The position numbers and the translations under genes are program-made. From the NCBI GenBank assembly GCA_913064945.1, contig CAJYAN010000008.1, forward strand, positions 99,076-163,075: DNA of 64,000 nt, given 5' to 3'. The notes under the pieces are model-generated. The model was not told where the DNA came from, made no database searches, and saw only the letters and a list, made by a program, of their open reading frames with translations. The DNA comes from an uncultured Gammaproteobacteria bacterium. GTDB taxonomy: Bacteria; Pseudomonadota; Gammaproteobacteria; UBA6429; Thiohalophilaceae. Positions within the stretch are counted from its first letter, which is position 1, and each line of letters starts with the position of its first letter. Of this stretch, positions 33,507-43,300 are shown in pieces.

Positions 33507-34568
33507 ATGAGCATCCGATTTCCAAATGAAGGTGATTTACGCTGTGCAGTACTCCTGGCCTGGCCGCACCAGGATACCGACTGGCAACCCTGGCTACACC
33601 AAATCGATATCGGTTACCGTGACTTTGTCACCCACCTGAGTCGGCATGCCGATGTCTTGCTACTATGCCGTGATGGTGAGCACCAGCAACATATTCAGCA
33701 GCTGCTTGCCGCCAGTGAGGTGGATCAAAGCGTCATCCGTTTTATCCCGGCAACCTATAATGATACCTGGATCCGCGACTACGGCCCTATCAGCATCATG
33801 CAGGCGGATAAGATACAACTCCTCAATTTTACCTTCAATGCCTGGGGCGGGAAATACCCGGCAAGCAGTGACAACGCCGTTAATCACTTTTTACAGCAAC
33901 AGCAGATATTGAATGCGGCGTTAAACGATCAGGACACCATCCTCGAAGGCGGTAGTATTGATACCGATGGTCAGGCCAGTCTCATCACGACCTCGGCCTG
34001 CCTGTTGAGCGATACACGCAATGCCCATATGCAAAAGCCAGATTGGGAAAAACTGTTCTCTCGCCAATTGGGTATTCAACAAACTCTATGGCTGGATCAC
34101 GGTGGTCTCATTGGTGACGATACCGATAGTCACGTGGATATGCTGGCACGCTTCTGTAATGACAGGACCATTGCCTATACCAGTTGCGATGATGCGACCG
34201 ATATACATTATCCGCCGCTACAACAAATGAAACAGCAACTGGAATCATTTACCACCCTGGACGGTAAACCGTATCGTCTGGTCGCCCTGCCAATGCCAAA
34301 GGCCATTATCGATGCCGGCGAAAGACTACCGGCCAGTTATGCGAATTTTTTGATCCTCAACAATGCGGTATTTGTCCCCAGCTACGATGACCCGATGGAT
34401 GACATCGCTCTTGCCCGCCTGTCGGAGTGTTTTCCTCAACATAAGGTCATTGCGGTAAAAGCCCGCGCACTGATTCAACAGTATGGCAGCCTGCACTGTG
34501 CCACGATGCAAATCCCACTGGCCGCATTACAGTCAACAAAAAATATGACCGCAGACCACTCTACTTAA
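33507..34568 (+). CDS. aguA: Agmatine deiminase
   Basis: AguA converts agmatine to N-carbamoylputrescine and ammonia. The 353-residue product matches the peptidylarginine-deiminase fold family: WPHQDTDW near the N-terminus, NDTWIRDYGPI near 86-96 (substrate Asp residues), NAWGGKYPAS near 111-120, EGGSIDTDGQASLITT near 147-162, the catalytic His in DSHVDMLARF near 207-216, and the catalytic Cys in YGSLHCATMQIPL close to the C-terminus. All residues expected for activity appear present. The partner aguB lies 2.6 kb downstream on the same strand, beyond zwf. Confidence 0.93.
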   Translation: MSIRFPNEGDLRCAVLLAWPHQDTDWQPWLHQIDIGYRDFVTHLSRHADVLLLCRDGEHQQHIQQLLAASEVDQSVIRFIPATYNDTWIRDYGPISIMQADKIQLLNFTFNAWGGKYPASSDNAVNHFLQQQQILNAALNDQDTILEGGSIDTDGQASLITTSACLLSDTRNAHMQKPDWEKLFSRQLGIQQTLWLDHGGLIGDDTDSHVDMLARFCNDRTIAYTSCDDATDIHYPPLQQMKQQLESFTTLDGKPYRLVALPMPKAIIDAGERLPASYANFLILNNAVFVPSYDDPMDDIALARLSECFPQHKVIAVKARALIQQYGSLHCATMQIPLAALQSTKNMTADHST

Positions 34569-34767
34569 TGGTCGCCGTTCACGAAAATACGAAACAATAA
34601 CGGCATGTTGCACTGAGGCGGAGATAATTGATTATGCAGTACCGTAATCTCTGGCAATGGCGCTGTGGATTACCCTGCCACTCACATCGAGCAGGCCAGC
34701 GTTGTCGCTGTCACGGCTTACACACCAACCCTATAACGCTAACTCCCGATTTGATGTCAGGCCATTT

Positions 34768-36171
34768 TCATTTTGTCACCGTGGGATTGTGCCAGCCACC
34801 ATTTGCGGCGATGAGTGCATCCGCCTGTTCAGGTCCCCAACTTCCAGGCGCGTAACGATGCACCGGAGCATGCTGGACAAGAACCGGGTCAACCACGATC
34901 CAGGCCGCCTCAAGCGCATCCTCACGCGTAAACAAAGCCCCGTGACCGGCGAGTGCATCACTCAATAGACGTGAGTACGGCGCCTCCTCTCCCGGTTGTT
35001 CTTCCAGCAGATAGAGTTCACGCTGATCGCCGATAAATTCCTTGCCTGCACGTTTAACCCGGGCAGCAAGCGCCACAGCGGTGTCCGGCGAGATCCGAAA
35101 GCGTATATAGTTTGCCCTTCCCTGTGCCGGTATCGAGTCATCGAATAATTTTTGTGGTGGTGGTTTTAGCTCCACCAATACCTCGGCTGCACTCACCGGC
35201 AGACATTTACCGGAACGTAAATACCAGGGCACACCCTGCCAACGCCACGAATCGATAAACAGGCGCAGCGCGCAAAAGGTCTCAACATCGGAGTTCTTAG
35301 CTACTCCCGGTTCATCACGGTAGCCGTCATATTGCCCGCGCACGATGTCGTCAGGCTGCAGAGGACGCATGGCCTGAAATACTTTGGCCTTCTCACTGTG
35401 TACGGCACCATAGCCCTGATAGGCGGGCGGTTCCATGGCCAGCAAGGCAACAATTTGAAACAGGTGATTCTGAATCACATCACGCAGACAACCGGCACTC
35501 TCATAAAATGCGCCGCGGCCTTTAACATCAAAATCCTCGGCCAACGTGATCTGCACACTGGCAATATGGTCACGATTCCAGATCGGTTCGAGAAAAGAAT
35601 TGGCAAAGCGAAAATAAAGAATATTCATAATCGCTTCTTTACCAAGGTAGTGGTCAATACGAAAAATAGAATCTTCCGCAAACACGGACAGCGCGATATG
35701 ATTAAGTTCACGCGCCGAGGCCAGATCATGTCCGAATGGCTTTTCAACAATCACCCGGGCCTTATCCGCCAGACCCGCGGCACCCAGGCCCTTAATGACC
35801 GTCGCAAACAGTGAGGGAGGAATCGCAAGATAATGCGCTGGACGTAAGGCAGTACCCAGGGCCTGTTTGAGTGCCGTAAACGTCGCGGGGTCATTGTAGT
35901 CGCCATGGACATACTGGAGCAGTGAAAGAAAATGCGCCAACGCTTCACGATCCTCAGGTGCGCCGTCTCGTTTGATACTGTCGGCTGCCCGTTCACGCAG
36001 TTGCGCCAGACTCCAGCTCGATGCCGCCACACCTAACACCGGCACATTCAGTACCCCGCGTTTCGCCATCGCGTAAAGGGCGGGGAAAATCATTTTATAC
36101 GCAAGGTCGCCGGTCGCACCGAAGACCACTAATGCATCTGCCGAAGTATTTCGGCTGTTATCAGGTTCCAT
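34768..36171 (-). CDS. zwf: Glucose-6-phosphate 1-dehydrogenase
   Basis: Zwf oxidises glucose 6-phosphate to 6-phosphogluconolactone with NAD(P)+, opening the pentose phosphate and Entner-Doudoroff routes. From ATG 36171 the product has 467 residues; AAAGGA lies about nine bases upstream, and the open frame before it is not coding. The dinucleotide motif is [15 protein letters not shown] near 18-32 and the active-site block is [15 protein letters not shown] near 167-181, with the catalytic His in the next segment. The A-T-G-D-L-A variant of the first motif is a known subtype. It sits between aguA and aguB, read on the opposite strand. Confidence 0.95.
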   Translation of the reverse strand: MEPDNSRNTSADALVVFGATGDLAYKMIFPALYAMAKRGVLNVPVLGVAASSWSLAQLRERAADSIKRDGAPEDREALAHFLSLLQYVHGDYNDPATFTALKQALGTALRPAHYLAIPPSLFATVIKGLGAAGLADKARVIVEKPFGHDLASARELNHIALSVFAEDSIFRIDHYLGKEAIMNILYFRFANSFLEPIWNRDHIASVQITLAEDFDVKGRGAFYESAGCLRDVIQNHLFQIVALLAMEPPAYQGYGAVHSEKAKVFQAMRPLQPDDIVRGQYDGYRDEPGVAKNSDVETFCALRLFIDSWRWQGVPWYLRSGKCLPVSAAEVLVELKPPPQKLFDDSIPAQGRANYIRFRISPDTAVALAARVKRAGKEFIGDQRELYLLEEQPGEEAPYSRLLSDALAGHGALFTREDALEAAWIVVDPVLVQHAPVHRYAPGSWGPEQADALIAANGGWHNPTVTK

Positions 36172-36611
36172 CGAGATTTTTCCTTTTGTTTTCTTTAAGC
36201 CCGTCATCCATACCTGGCAATTTCACGACTAAATCATGGCGTATCAATGTTAAATTTATCAAAGACATCGTTCGAGAACCTGGTGGCGCTGTCTCCGAGA
36301 CGTCGAACATTTGGCAGCGTTTCTGATATATCGTCCGCGGACACTTTCGGCAAACTGCTTGTTCACACGCACGTTAAGCTTGTGACAATACAAGGTACCA
36401 ATAGTTTCGTCGTCTGATTGTTGTATCGCGCTTCGTGATGTTATGACTGACTATCGAGCTGTCAGTGGCACTCGCTGTAGATTGAGAAACGCGACCGTCA
36501 TTAGTCCGCTGAATCGTTTAACCAGTTTGACCGGCCGCTCGCCTGAAACACCGGTTAGCCCTGTACAAACGTCCTGTCGCCAGGCGACCGATAAGCGGCG
36601 GCGTTATCGTG
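36172..36611. other. 440-base gap between zwf and the small lipoprotein gene
   Basis: No gene is recognised. The left end contains the zwf ribosome binding site and presumably its promoter on the minus strand. The rest has no consensus promoter, hairpin or conserved small reading frame that I could support. The only open frames are short and lack ribosome binding sites. Confidence 0.4.
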
Positions 36612-37028
36612 CTAACGAAATGAGGGGATAGGTGATTCGAGGAACCAACGCTGAGTGGCCTGGTCGTAGTGCCACTTCTGGCGATCAATAAAGGTATTTT
36701 CAATCGCATCCTCGTCACTGACATATCGAATGCGTACCATCAAAATCGCTGTTGACTGATCCGGCGAGACACTACTATTGAGCATATCGTAACCGGTGAC
36801 ACGAATATTTTGTAGTCGACGACGTTCGCTATTGGTCAGATACTGTTGCGGCCCTTCCTTGAAGGCACGGGCTTCTTCAAACTTTCCCCACCGTAAATGT
36901 TTCTCATAGGAGCGTGTGATCAAATCCAGTGATTTGGCACGATCAGAAATACCGGCACAGCCGCTGCTTAAAATTACGACCGTCGCCAGTACACACCATG
37001 CAATGCCCTTCATCAGCCCTCTGGCCAT
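36612..37028 (-). CDS. Small lipoprotein of unknown function
   Basis: The start at ATG 37028 has AAAGGAGGG upstream and is better than the upstream in-frame ATG. The 138-residue precursor has a lipoprotein signal: a hydrophobic stretch (CVLATVVILSS) ending in the lipobox SGCAG, so Cys near 24 would be acylated. The rest contains DLITRSYEKHLRWGKFEEA, then RRLQNIRVTGYDMLNS and WHYDQATQRWFLESPIP at the end. This pattern resembles a family of small gammaproteobacterial lipoproteins without known role. The absence of Asp at +2 suggests outer-membrane sorting. Confidence 0.82.
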   Translation of the reverse strand: MARGLMKGIAWCVLATVVILSSGCAGISDRAKSLDLITRSYEKHLRWGKFEEARAFKEGPQQYLTNSERRRLQNIRVTGYDMLNSSVSPDQSTAILMVRIRYVSDEDAIENTFIDRQKWHYDQATQRWFLESPIPSFR

Positions 37029-37181
37029 ACACCCTCCTTTCAGCAAACGATTCACATCGGAATGAGCTTACCATGATTAGCGTCAGGCCGTACAACCAGC
37101 GCTCGCCTGGAATTTAACCGTGGCTGCATCGACGCACAGCAAGTACAATTCAAGCTGAGTTCTGCTAGTAAAAGGTCCAAT

Positions 37182-38075
37182 ATGATGTCCCCTCACTCTC
37201 TGACAGTCAGCCTGATACAACACCGCTGTGTGGCCGATGTAAAAGGCAATCAAGATACGATTAGTGAACAGATCGCCAACGCCGCCAGCCAGGGCGCACA
37301 GCTGATCCTGCTGCAGGAATTACACAACAGTCTGTATTTTTGCCAGACAGAATCTCCCGCGTTCTTTGACCTGGCAGAGTCGATTCCCGGTCCTTCAACG
37401 GAACAACTGGCCGCACTCGCCAAACAACACCAACTGGTCATTGTCGCCTCTCTGTTTGAGCGGCGGGCGGCGGGCCTCTACCACAATACGGCGGTCGTCT
37501 TCGAGAGCGATGGCAGTATTGCCGGCCAGTACCGCAAAATGCACATCCCCGACGACCCCGGCTTTTACGAAAAATTTTACTTCACCCCCGGCGACCTTGG
37601 GTTTCAACCAGTCCAGACCAGTCTCGGCAAACTCGGCGTACTGGTCTGCTGGGACCAGTGGTATCCGGAGGCCGCCCGCCTCATGACCCTGGCCGGGGCC
37701 GATCTGCTGCTTTACCCGACCGCCATTGGCTGGGACCGGCGTGAGCCAGAGGATGATCAGGTCCGTCAGCGCGAGGCCTGGATGACCATTCAGCGCAGTC
37801 ACGCCATCGCCAATGCCCTGCCGACCCTGGTCTGTAACCGCACCGGTTTTGAGGCCTCACCCGAGGAGCCGGAGATTGGCATCGATTTCTGGGGCTCCAG
37901 CTTTGTCTGTGGACCGCAGGGGGAAATCCTGACTCAGGCACCCGCCGATGAACCCTGCCTCCTCACGGTCAAACTCGACATGGCGCAGACCGAGGCCGTA
38001 CGCCGCATGTGGCCTTTTATGCGTGATCGGCGAATCGATGCCTATACCGACCTGACGAAGCGTTTCCGCGACTAG
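37182..38075 (+). CDS. aguB: N-carbamoylputrescine amidase
   Basis: AguB hydrolyses N-carbamoylputrescine to putrescine, CO2 and ammonia, completing the route from agmatine. The 297-residue product is a nitrilase-superfamily enzyme with the triad Glu in LILLQELHNSLYF near 40-52, Lys in YRKMHIPDDPGFYEKFYFTP near 117-136, and Cys in GVLVCWDQWYPEAARLM near 151-167. The CWDQWYPE and YFTPGD segments are those of the carbamoylputrescine subgroup. AAAAGG lies about eight bases before the start. It is followed nine bases later by the retropepsin gene. Confidence 0.93.
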   Translation: MMSPHSLTVSLIQHRCVADVKGNQDTISEQIANAASQGAQLILLQELHNSLYFCQTESPAFFDLAESIPGPSTEQLAALAKQHQLVIVASLFERRAAGLYHNTAVVFESDGSIAGQYRKMHIPDDPGFYEKFYFTPGDLGFQPVQTSLGKLGVLVCWDQWYPEAARLMTLAGADLLLYPTAIGWDRREPEDDQVRQREAWMTIQRSHAIANALPTLVCNRTGFEASPEEPEIGIDFWGSSFVCGPQGEILTQAPADEPCLLTVKLDMAQTEAVRRMWPFMRDRRIDAYTDLTKRFRD

Positions 38076-38084
38076 GCGACGACA

Positions 38085-38603
38085 TTGAGCGAGCCGGATA
38101 AACAGCAGCGCGGTATGGGCAAGTCCATGATTATCGCCAGCTGGATTGTCTTACTGGCGCTGTTGACCATGCTCTTCAGCCACCTGCTGGACCAACAGCA
38201 CAACCCAAATCAGGACTTGCAGGGGCAAAGCCTGGGACAGGTCAAGGAAGTGAGTCTGCAGCGCAACCGTAATGGTCATTATATCGCCAATGGTAGTATT
38301 AACGGGGTGCCAGTCGTGTTCCTGTTAGACACTGGCGCTACAGATGTGGCTATCTCCACGGCCCTGGCACGGCGTCTACAGCTGCAGCGCGGGCCCGCCA
38401 TTGGACTGCAGACGGCCAATGGCACGCTGACCGGCTACGCGACCCGACTGCGAAGTGTCCGCCTGGCCAATATCCAGCAGCAGGACGTCCAGGCCATTAT
38501 CAATCCCGGAATGCAGGCCGAGGATGAGGTCCTGCTGGGCATGAGTTTCCTCAAACACCTTGAGTTAATCCAGCGTGGTGACACCCTCACCCTCCGCCAA
38601 TAA
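38085..38603 (+). CDS. Membrane-anchored retropepsin-like aspartic protease
   Basis: The 172-residue product starts with TTG at 38085. It has a short cytoplasmic part, one membrane helix (about 15-35, MIIASWIVLLALLTMLFSHL) and a periplasmic clan AA protease domain with FLLDTGATDVAISTALA near 79-95, where DTGA is the catalytic half-site; the second motif GMSFLKHLELIQRG is near 153-166. Such single-domain enzymes should dimerise to be active. The bacterial family (TIGR02281 type) has no settled substrate. It follows aguB by nine bases, so cotranscription is likely, though the functions do not obviously connect. Confidence 0.88.
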   Translation: MSEPDKQQRGMGKSMIIASWIVLLALLTMLFSHLLDQQHNPNQDLQGQSLGQVKEVSLQRNRNGHYIANGSINGVPVVFLLDTGATDVAISTALARRLQLQRGPAIGLQTANGTLTGYATRLRSVRLANIQQQDVQAIINPGMQAEDEVLLGMSFLKHLELIQRGDTLTLRQ

Positions 38604-38765
38604 CCACGGATAGCTGGCTGGCAATGACCCCGCAAAATTGTGAAATACAACCTTAAGTTTTTTCACCGCTACCCGATATAAGCACCTGTGTAATGAGGAA
38701 TTTCAACACGGAATGTTTCCACAGGAAAGCAAAATGCAATTATGACAACTTTGAGGAAATCAAGC

Positions 38766-39524
38766 ATGAAATTAAAACACTGGCTGGCTGCCGCTTTGGT
38801 ATTCACGCCGCTGACCGCGACGGCAGACTTTGTCGGCTTTCGAGTTGGTGGTGGTATGTGGGACTGGAATGTTAGCGGTAATATACGTTATCAAAGCACG
38901 AATAGCAGCGATAGCTTCGATTTTAAAAACGACCTCGGTCTAAAAGACGACAAGCAGAGTTTCGGCTATCTGGTCTTCGAACACCCGATTCCAGTCTTGC
39001 CCAATGTCCGCTTGAGCAAAACCAATCTCAGCACCGCCGGTACCGGTACGATTACAGCGTCGAAAACCTATGGTGGTACTACCTATAGTTCATCAGAAAC
39101 ACTGACCACGTCGCTGGTCCTGAATCAGACAGACCTCGCCCTGTATTACGAAATACTGGATAACGATATTGTGGGTTTTGACCTCGGTCTGAACCTGAAA
39201 AAGATTTCCGGCAGCGCCGATGTCACCGGTAGCTCGAGCGGCAAATCAAGTGCGGCCATCGATGTCACCGTCCCGATGTTATATGCTGGCCTGCAAATTG
39301 GTCTGCCTTTAACCGGTCTATCCATTGGTGCCGATGGGAGTTATGTAGGCTATAATGGTAATAGTATGACCGATGTCAATGCGTACCTACGTTATACTAG
39401 TGATTACTTTCTTGGCCTGGAGGCCGGTGTGCGTAAAATCAATCTGACGCTCGATAATGTTAGCAACACTTACGGTAAACTGGACTTTAGTGGTCCCTAC
39501 CTCAGTTTGTTTCTACAATTCTAG
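38766..39524 (+). CDS. TIGR04219-type outer membrane beta-barrel protein
   Basis: From ATG 38766, with GAGGAA upstream, the precursor has 252 residues. A signal peptide (MKLKHWLAAALVFTPLTATA) is followed by the family's VGFRVGGGMWDWNVSGNI near 22-40. The rest is a run of amphipathic strands such as DLALYYEILDNDIVGFDLGL and PMLYAGLQIGLPL, ending in the aromatic C-terminus LSLFLQF that is usual for proteins inserted by BamA. This supports a small outer membrane porin or binding barrel; the cargo is unknown. A strong terminator-type hairpin follows directly, inside the start of the next gene. Confidence 0.88.
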   Translation: MKLKHWLAAALVFTPLTATADFVGFRVGGGMWDWNVSGNIRYQSTNSSDSFDFKNDLGLKDDKQSFGYLVFEHPIPVLPNVRLSKTNLSTAGTGTITASKTYGGTTYSSSETLTTSLVLNQTDLALYYEILDNDIVGFDLGLNLKKISGSADVTGSSSGKSSAAIDVTVPMLYAGLQIGLPLTGLSIGADGSYVGYNGNSMTDVNAYLRYTSDYFLGLEAGVRKINLTLDNVSNTYGKLDFSGPYLSLFLQF

Positions 39525-39528
39525 ACCA

Positions 39529-40059
39529 ATGACCATTTCGACACAAAAAGGCCGGGGTTTCTACCCGGCCTTTTTGTTTGTCGTCCTGATGTTACACACT
39601 AATTATGCCTACCCTGCCGAGTTAAAATTCACGCCCTATAGTGAACAAAAGGTAGTCTTTGATTTCTATTTTGACGAACCTGAAAAAATAAATACCGCCC
39701 TGTTCTGGATTCGTTCCTATATGAATCCATTAATGGACTCCCCCTATAATCAGGCCCCCGAGTTTATGAATGTCAAGGTCGTCATTCACGGCCGGGAGCT
39801 GGTCACGCTGGCAAAAAAAAATTATGCCAAGTACAAAGATGCCGTTGAACGCATGAAGTATTACGCCAGCCTGGGCGTGCAGTTCAAGGCATGCTCACTG
39901 GCAACCGCCGACTTTGGCTACACACCGAAAGATTTGTATGACTTTGTCCAGGTCGTGCCTTCGGCCATGACGGAACTGGTGCACTGGCAAATGAAAGGCT
40001 ATGGTCTAATTACACCGCAGGTACTTTTCAAAAATAATCGTAACGAAGATATACGCTAA
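39529..40059 (+). CDS. Secreted DsrE-like protein
   Basis: From ATG 39529 the product has 176 residues. A signal peptide (about 9-28, RGFYPAFLFVVLMLHTNYAY) with cleavage near YAYPA is followed by a DsrE/F-like domain: VVFDFYFDEPEKINTALFWI near 38-58, VKVVIHGRELVTLA near 77-91, and VQFKACSLATADFGY near 119-133, where the Cys is the usual active Cys of the fold. DsrE proteins take part in sulfur relay or small-molecule sulfur handling. A periplasmic DsrE-like protein is therefore notable, but its role is not known. The start region overlaps a terminator hairpin (39545-39575). Confidence 0.82.
   Translation: MTISTQKGRGFYPAFLFVVLMLHTNYAYPAELKFTPYSEQKVVFDFYFDEPEKINTALFWIRSYMNPLMDSPYNQAPEFMNVKVVIHGRELVTLAKKNYAKYKDAVERMKYYASLGVQFKACSLATADFGYTPKDLYDFVQVVPSAMTELVHWQMKGYGLITPQVLFKNNRNEDIR
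39545..39575 (+). terminator. Strong terminator/attenuator hairpin inside the DsrE signal-peptide codons
   Basis: A perfect 12-base stem (AAAAAGGCCGGG / CCCGGCCTTTTT) with a seven-base loop and T-run. It ends the beta-barrel transcript. Because the DsrE-like start at 39529 lies before it, read-through is needed for that gene. Confidence 0.85.
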
Positions 40060-40095
40060 CAGACAAGAAGCGATATTGCATGAGTGTCGCCTCTC

Positions 40096-40150
40096 CCGGC
40101 GCGACTTAAAAATCTTTAGCTAATCGCGCCGGGGGCGGCGCTCCTACAGT
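40096..40150. repeat. REP-like palindrome
   Basis: CCCGGCGCGA near 40096 and TCGCGCCGGG near 40123 form a ten-base inverted repeat, followed by GGCGGCGCTCCTACAG. This text resembles the widespread REP elements that contain TGTAGGAGCGCC in many gammaproteobacteria. Confidence 0.6.
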
Positions 40151-40184
40151 AAAAAATCATTGTGACGAAGATGTCAATTAATCC

Positions 40185-40268
40185 ACTATTTCACCGCAGA
40201 GACTGCGAACTTGTTTCGCTGTTGAAGCACCGAAATCTCTGCGAACTTTGCATCTTTGCGGTAGATTT
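40185..40268. repeat. Intergenic CACCGCAGAGAC-type repeat
   Basis: The segment carries TTTCACCGCAGAGACTGCG and, in inverted form, TCTCTGCGAACTTTGCATC then TTTGCGGTAG. It is a relative of the elements at 19916-20127 and 43818-43918. Confidence 0.45.
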
Positions 40269-40295
40269 TTTCGATAAAATCAATTCCTCTGTCAC

Positions 40296-40323
40296 TTGAT
40301 AATTCGCCCTATACCGCTAGAAT
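40296..40323 (+). promoter_or_regulatory. Candidate mfd promoter
   Basis: TTGATA (40296-40301) and TAGAAT (40318-40323) are 16 bases apart and lie about 30 bases before the mfd start. Both boxes match the sigma-70 consensus well enough to propose the promoter. Confidence 0.55.
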
Positions 40324-40354
40324 AGCGACCTTTCTGAATTTCATACCTATTTAT

Positions 40355-43300
40355 ATGATGGACACCCAGGCGCCACAAAGCCCTCTCCAACCTCATCTCG
40401 ATTTCTCTGCCGGTAAACGCCAGCGGTGGGGGCAATTGTATGGCTGTAGCGCCTCTCTGGTCATGAGCCAGACGGCGCGGGCCTTTGATGGCCTGCTGGT
40501 GGTCATTACCCATGACACCCGTCAGGCCTTGTTACTCGAGGAAGAGCTACAGTTTTTCCTGGCCGATAGCGGTATCGAGCATCTCAATCTACCGGACTGG
40601 GAAACCCTGGCCTACGATAGCTTCTCACCACATCAGGATATTATCTCAGAGCGCCTGCGTACCCTGTATCGTCTACCCCATCTGCAAAAAGGGGTATTGT
40701 TGTTACCGGTGCAGACCCTGATGCAAAGACTGCCACCGCGCGCCTTTCTCGATAAATACTGCCTGCTCATCGAAACCGGTCAGAAGCTCGACCTAAGTGA
40801 TTTCCGTCGTCAACTGGAGCAGAGCGGCTATCAGTGCGTATCGTCCGTCATCGAACACGGCGAGTTTGCCGTGCGCGGTAGTATTCTGGATCTGTATCCC
40901 ATGGGCAGCACGAGCCCTTTTCGCATCGAACTGTTCGATGACGAGATCGAGAGTATTCGTACTTTTGACCCTGAGTCACAACGCTCACTGGATAAAGTCG
41001 ACAAGCTGGAGTTATTGCCGGCACGGGAATTCCCCGTCGATCAGGATGCCATTAGTCGTTTTCGTCAAAACTTTCGCAGCCAGTTTGAAGGTGACCCGCA
41101 ACGCTCACTGATCTACCACGAAGTTTCCAAAGGTATGATGCCCGGCGGCATTGAATATTACTTCCCGCTGTTTCACGAATCGACCGCCTCCATATTCGAC
41201 TACCTGCCGGAGAAGTGTCTGCTCATTTCCACAGACCAACTGGAGTATGACGCCGAACACCAGTGGCAGGAGATCCAGCACCGTCATGATGAATACCAGG
41301 GCAATATCGAACGGCCGCCGCTCGCGCCAATCGAACTCTACCTGCGCAACAACGAAATTTTCAGTGGTATTAATCAGTACCAGCGTATTGAGTGGCAGGT
41401 GTTTGCCACTGAGCAAAACAAAGGCATTGATTATACTACCGCCACACCACCACAACTGACACTCAACATTCATGACGAAACACCCTCGGCGGCGTTACAG
41501 GAATTTGCCCAGTCATTCCCCGGTCGTATTCTGTTTGTTGCCGAGTCCGTTGGCCGTCGTGAGAGTCTTTATGAATTACTAAAGAATATGGGCGTACGTC
41601 CAACCGTGATCGAAGGCTGGGCAGATTTTTTACAACACCATGAAAAATATTGCCTCACGGTCGCGTCCCTGGAACAGGGTGTGCTTTTTGACGCACAGCA
41701 ATACGCCATCATTACCGAGCCGCAAATCTATGGCCAGCGCGTATTCCAGCGCCGACGGCGTAAAACCAGCCAGCGTGATACCGATGCAATCATTCGCAAC
41801 CTTGCCGAACTCACGCCACAGTCACCGGTTGTTCATGAACAATACGGTGTCGGACGTTTTCTGGGTCTACAGACACTGACCACCGCTAATATCGAAACCG
41901 AGTTTCTGGTACTCGAATATGCCGATGGTGATAAGCTCTATGTCCCTGTCGCCTCCCTGCAACTGATCAGTCGTTATACCGGTGCTGCACCGGAATCCGC
42001 GCCGTTACATAAACTGGGCAGCGGTCAATGGGAAAAGGCCAAACGCCGCGCTAAAGAGCGCATCCGTGATGTCGCCGCCGAGTTACTCGAGATCTATGCC
42101 ATGCGTGAAGCGCGTCAGGGATATCAATATAGTTATGACCCGCATGCCTATGAACGTTTTGCCACCGAATTTCCCTTTGAAGAGACGCCGGATCAACAGG
42201 TGGCCATTGATGGTGTCATCGACGACATGCAATCGCGCAAGCCCATGGACCGTCTGGTCTGCGGTGACGTTGGCTTTGGCAAGACCGAGGTCGCCATGCG
42301 CGCTGCCTTCATTGCCGTCATGGCCGGTAGACAGGTCGCTATCCTGGCACCAACGACACTGCTCACACAACAACACGCGGAAAATTTTAAAGACCGCTTT
42401 GCCGACTGGCCGGTGAATATCGATTACCTGTCGCGTTTTAAGTCAACGAAAGAAGTGACACAGGTATTAGCGAATATTAAAAGCGGCCATATTGATATCG
42501 TCATCGGTACCCACAAGTTATTGCAGGGTGATGTGAAGTATAAAAATCTGGGCCTCGTCATTATCGACGAAGAACACCGCTTTGGTGTCCGTCAGAAGGA
42601 ACGCTTCAAGGCCCTTCGCGCTGAGGTGGATGTCCTGACCCTGACCGCGACACCCATACCACGCACGCTGAACATGGCCATGTCCGGTATGCGCGACCTG
42701 TCGATAATCGCCACACCGCCAGCCAAGCGTCTGGCCATCAAGACGTTTGTCTCCAAGTGGAATGACCAGTTGATCCGGGAGAGCTGTCAGCGTGAACTCA
42801 ATCGTGGTGGGCAGATCTATTTTGTCCATAACGAAGTCGAGACCATCGAAAACCAGGTCAACAAACTGCGTGAATTATTACCCGACGCCAGCATTGATTA
42901 TGCCCACGGCCAGATGCGTGAGCGTCAGCTGGAACAGATCATGTCGGACTTTTATCATCAACGCTTTAATATTCTGGTCTGCACCACCATTATCGAGACC
43001 GGCATTGATATTCCCACAGCCAATACCATTATCATTAACCGTGCCGACAAGTTTGGCCTGGCACAACTCTACCAGCTACGCGGTCGCGTCGGTCGCTCGC
43101 ACCACCGCGCCTATGCCTATCTCATCATCCCCGAGCGTCAGGCTATTAGCGCCGATGCCCGCAAACGCCTGGAAGCCATCGAGTCGATCAATACACTCGG
43201 CACCGGCTTTACCCTGGCAACCCATGACCTGGAGATCCGTGGTGCCGGTGAACTGCTGGGCGAAGGCCAGAGTGGCCAGATGCATGAAATCGGTTATAGC

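Noticed and set aside
34628..34855. Small plus-strand frame between aguA and zwf
   Set aside because: It overlaps the 3' end of zwf and shows no conserved pattern or start signal.
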